From an uncultured Eubacteriales bacterium (GTDB lineage: Bacteria; Bacillota_A; Clostridia; Lachnospirales; Cellulosilyticaceae), in the NCBI GenBank assembly GCA_900556665.1, contig USPX01000115.1, positions 1 to 6,552 on the forward strand: a stretch of DNA of 6,552 bases, read 5' to 3'. A model generated the notes under the pieces. That model saw only the letters and a list, made by a program, of their open reading frames with translations, searched no databases and had not been told where the DNA came from. Positions within the stretch are counted from its first letter, which is position 1. Each line of letters starts with the position of its first letter. Positions 4,776-6,552 of this stretch are shown here, piece by piece. The position numbers and the translations under genes were made by a program.

Positions 4776-6552
4776 CTAAGGTTCCATACCCCATATTAGA
4801 TTACCATTTGCATAAAGTGTTACACCTTGCCATTCTTCATATCCATTACCACCTTGTTTAAATGAGTAATCTCCTTCTTGTACATAATTAGACCAGTTAT
4901 CTCTTGCGATACGTGTCGCAATATAGATGCTTTCACCTGGTGCCATTTGCCCTTCTTTAAAGGTTAATGCTAAGAAGTTATCAGTGCCCTTTCCATTTGT
5001 ATCTATAAACTCGGCTACTACATTTTGACTGCCGATGTTTGACCAGTCACACCAACAGTTTTGGTGAATATTTTCATCCTTTGTATAATAATATCGTAAT
5101 TCTAAGTCTTTCATATCCACTGTATGACTACCTGTATTTGTTAATCTAAACTGTGGTGAAATCGTATTGGTAATGTTATTTTGAGTGGCATTATACATTT
5201 CTACTTTAATGTTACCTGTTACACCCTCTGTTTGTCCACCTTGATTTTCTCCTTGAGTATTACCACCAATTTCTTGACCACTCTCTTCTTTATCACTTGT
5301 TGTTACTTTTACTTCATAAGGATATTTGGTGCCTACTGCATTTACATCAAATACTTCTAACTGCTTCATTTCATCTGGTGTTGCACATACTACTAAATAA
5401 ACCTTTTCTTCATCTCCTTGAAGCTTTAAACTATTTTCTCCATCATTCCATATAGAAGAGTATCTTGTTTCGCCGTTTCTTGTTTTGGCTACCAGACTTA
5501 CACGCCAATCTGCACCACTAATATTTTTATCTCCTTTGAAATCTACCACTACTTTTTTACTATCTAAATCAATATCTAACGGAATAATATTATAACCACC
5601 TTGTTGTGGTGCTCTCTCATTGCTGATACGTAGCCACCCATCTGACTTATTTTGAAGAGTTGTATATATTTTATCATAGTTGCCATCAGCTAATTGTTCA
5701 TTTAAGAATTTTTGATAACTGCTTTGTCTACTATAATCCATTGTTACCATACGTCTTGCATAACCACCTAAAATCTCTTTAATAGACACGCCTGATATTT
5801 CTTCTAATTTCTTAAACATATCCTCATAGTTATTACTACTAATTAACTTTTGCATAGCTTCTAGTCCCAAACCATTTATATGGTCTGGGTTTTCTTTAAC
5901 ATACAATAAAATGGCCCAATCATCATACCAATTCTTTAGATGTGGAAAATACAAATCTGAATTTAATACAACTGGTGCAAAGAAATCTGATTCTGGTCCA
6001 TATACAGTATCTCCAAACCTATAATAACTGCTCCCTAAATACTGATCTCTAAACCAGTTTGCTACAGATTCATACCAGTGTCCTGGTACACTTCTCCCTT
6101 GATGATATGTAATAGCATGGGCATATTCATGTGGCACAACCCAGCTTGGAGGATTAACGCGCATAGCGCCAGGTGCCATAACAATATAAGCAAAGGCATC
6201 TTTATCTACTGACATATACGCCCAATCCGTTTCAATCTCACTAAGTCCAGTAGCTGCAATATAAATATTGGTCTTATACTTCCCATCTCCAAATGCAGGA
6301 TTCATTGAAGTGCCTGTATCTTTCATACCTAATTCATTCATATAAAAGCTTCTAATATTCTCTAGATTTTCTAAATTACCTTGTACAAATTCCCAGTTTA
6401 CAGTGCCCGTTGTATCCTCATTCCCCCATATAATTTGAAAATGTTCAGACTCTGCGCGATTCACTGAAGTATCATTTAAATCATATACTGAATCTCTTGT
6501 AATATATTTCTCATTTGAATATGCTGCTTGTTCATAAGCTTTCCTTTCTACA
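4776..6552 (-). CDS. Secreted HEXXH putative metallopeptidase (DUF6055-like) with C-terminal CBM3, N-terminus outside window
   Basis: The frame is open from the right edge to TAG at 4776-4778, 591 codons visible. A GTG at 6464 could be mistaken for a start, but 29 further in-frame codons precede it without a stop, so the true start and any signal peptide lie outside. Residue numbers here count from the first full codon at the edge. The region from SEHFQIIWGNEDTTG (about 35-49) to about 290 resembles the uncharacterised DUF6055 family. It contains VVPHEYAHAITYH (His141, Glu142, His145) and WYESVANWF (Glu161), the HEXXH-plus-Glu arrangement of a gluzincin zinc peptidase. A beta-rich domain (about 310-420) and a Gly/Gln/Glu linker (about 421-444) follow, then a CBM3 (about 446-591) with ISPQFRLTNTG, LRYYYT, CWCDWS, NWSNY and LYANGNLIWG. 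CBM3 binds crystalline cellulose; no dockerin is present. Peptidase activity and target are inferred. Expression must start beyond the window. Confidence 0.85.
   Translation of the reverse strand, partial: VERKAYEQAAYSNEKYITRDSVYDLNDTSVNRAESEHFQIIWGNEDTTGTVNWEFVQGNLENLENIRSFYMNELGMKDTGTSMNPAFGDGKYKTNIYIAATGLSEIETDWAYMSVDKDAFAYIVMAPGAMRVNPPSWVVPHEYAHAITYHQGRSVPGHWYESVANWFRDQYLGSSYYRFGDTVYGPESDFFAPVVLNSDLYFPHLKNWYDDWAILLYVKENPDHINGLGLEAMQKLISSNNYEDMFKKLEEISGVSIKEILGGYARRMVTMDYSRQSSYQKFLNEQLADGNYDKIYTTLQNKSDGWLRISNERAPQQGGYNIIPLDIDLDSKKVVVDFKGDKNISGADWRVSLVAKTRNGETRYSSIWNDGENSLKLQGDEEKVYLVVCATPDEMKQLEVFDVNAVGTKYPYEVKVTTSDKEESGQEIGGNTQGENQGGQTEGVTGNIKVEMYNATQNNITNTISPQFRLTNTGSHTVDMKDLELRYYYTKDENIHQNCWCDWSNIGSQNVVAEFIDTNGKGTDNFLALTFKEGQMAPGESIYIATRIARDNWSNYVQEGDYSFKQGGNGYEEWQGVTLYANGNLIWGMEP

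Noticed and set aside
6462..6464. GTG at 6464 as the start of the CBM3 protein
   Set aside because: The frame stays open and family-like to the window edge, with no ribosome-binding site before the GTG; the protein simply continues outside.
1..6552. tRNA, rRNA, CRISPR array, insertion sequence or prophage genes
   Set aside because: No cloverleaf, regularly spaced repeat array, transposase-like or phage-like frame was found on either strand by eye.

Overview
The window looks like chromosomal DNA of an anaerobic, cellulose-degrading Gram-positive bacterium of the clostridial/Lachnospiraceae type, with Cellulosilyticum-like relatives the best guess. The evidence is low GC, strong AAGGAGG ribosome-binding sites, sigma-A promoters of the TTGAAN/TATAAT kind, and two secreted proteins carrying cellulose-binding modules (CBM2 and CBM3) with no dockerin in sight. 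The genus is an inference from gene content, not a measurement.

Layout. Positions 1-1049 (minus) hold the N-terminal 349 codons of an unrecognised exported or membrane-anchored protein that runs off the left edge. A divergent promoter region (1050-1273) with a perfect 9-bp inverted repeat separates it from 1274-2478 (plus), a CE2-type acetyl esterase with a C-terminal CBM2. That gene is broken: an internal stretch is missing and the frame changes near 1940. It converges on a class I-alpha DAHP synthase gene (2552-3583, minus) across a hairpin terminator at 2496-2549. Upstream of the DAHP synthase, on the same strand, is rnhA for ribonuclease HI (3751-4215). Each of these two genes has its own promoter.

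From 4216 to 4547 there is a 332-base divergent regulatory region. It leads into a 41-codon, very basic small ORF (4548-4673, plus) with a near-consensus promoter, a 5' hairpin whose loop carries a GGA, and a strong ribosome-binding site. A long hairpin (4704-4756) separates it from a convergent gene at 4776-6552 (minus). That gene encodes a large secreted HEXXH putative metallopeptidase (DUF6055-like) ending in a CBM3, and its N-terminus lies beyond the right edge.

Functionally the window mixes two housekeeping genes (entry to the shikimate pathway; RNA-DNA hybrid removal) with plant cell-wall or surface functions. I see no tRNA, rRNA, CRISPR array, insertion sequence or phage gene. The observations most worth following are the decayed CE2-CBM2 gene, the small ORF with its CsrA-like leader, and the CBM3-linked HEXXH protein.
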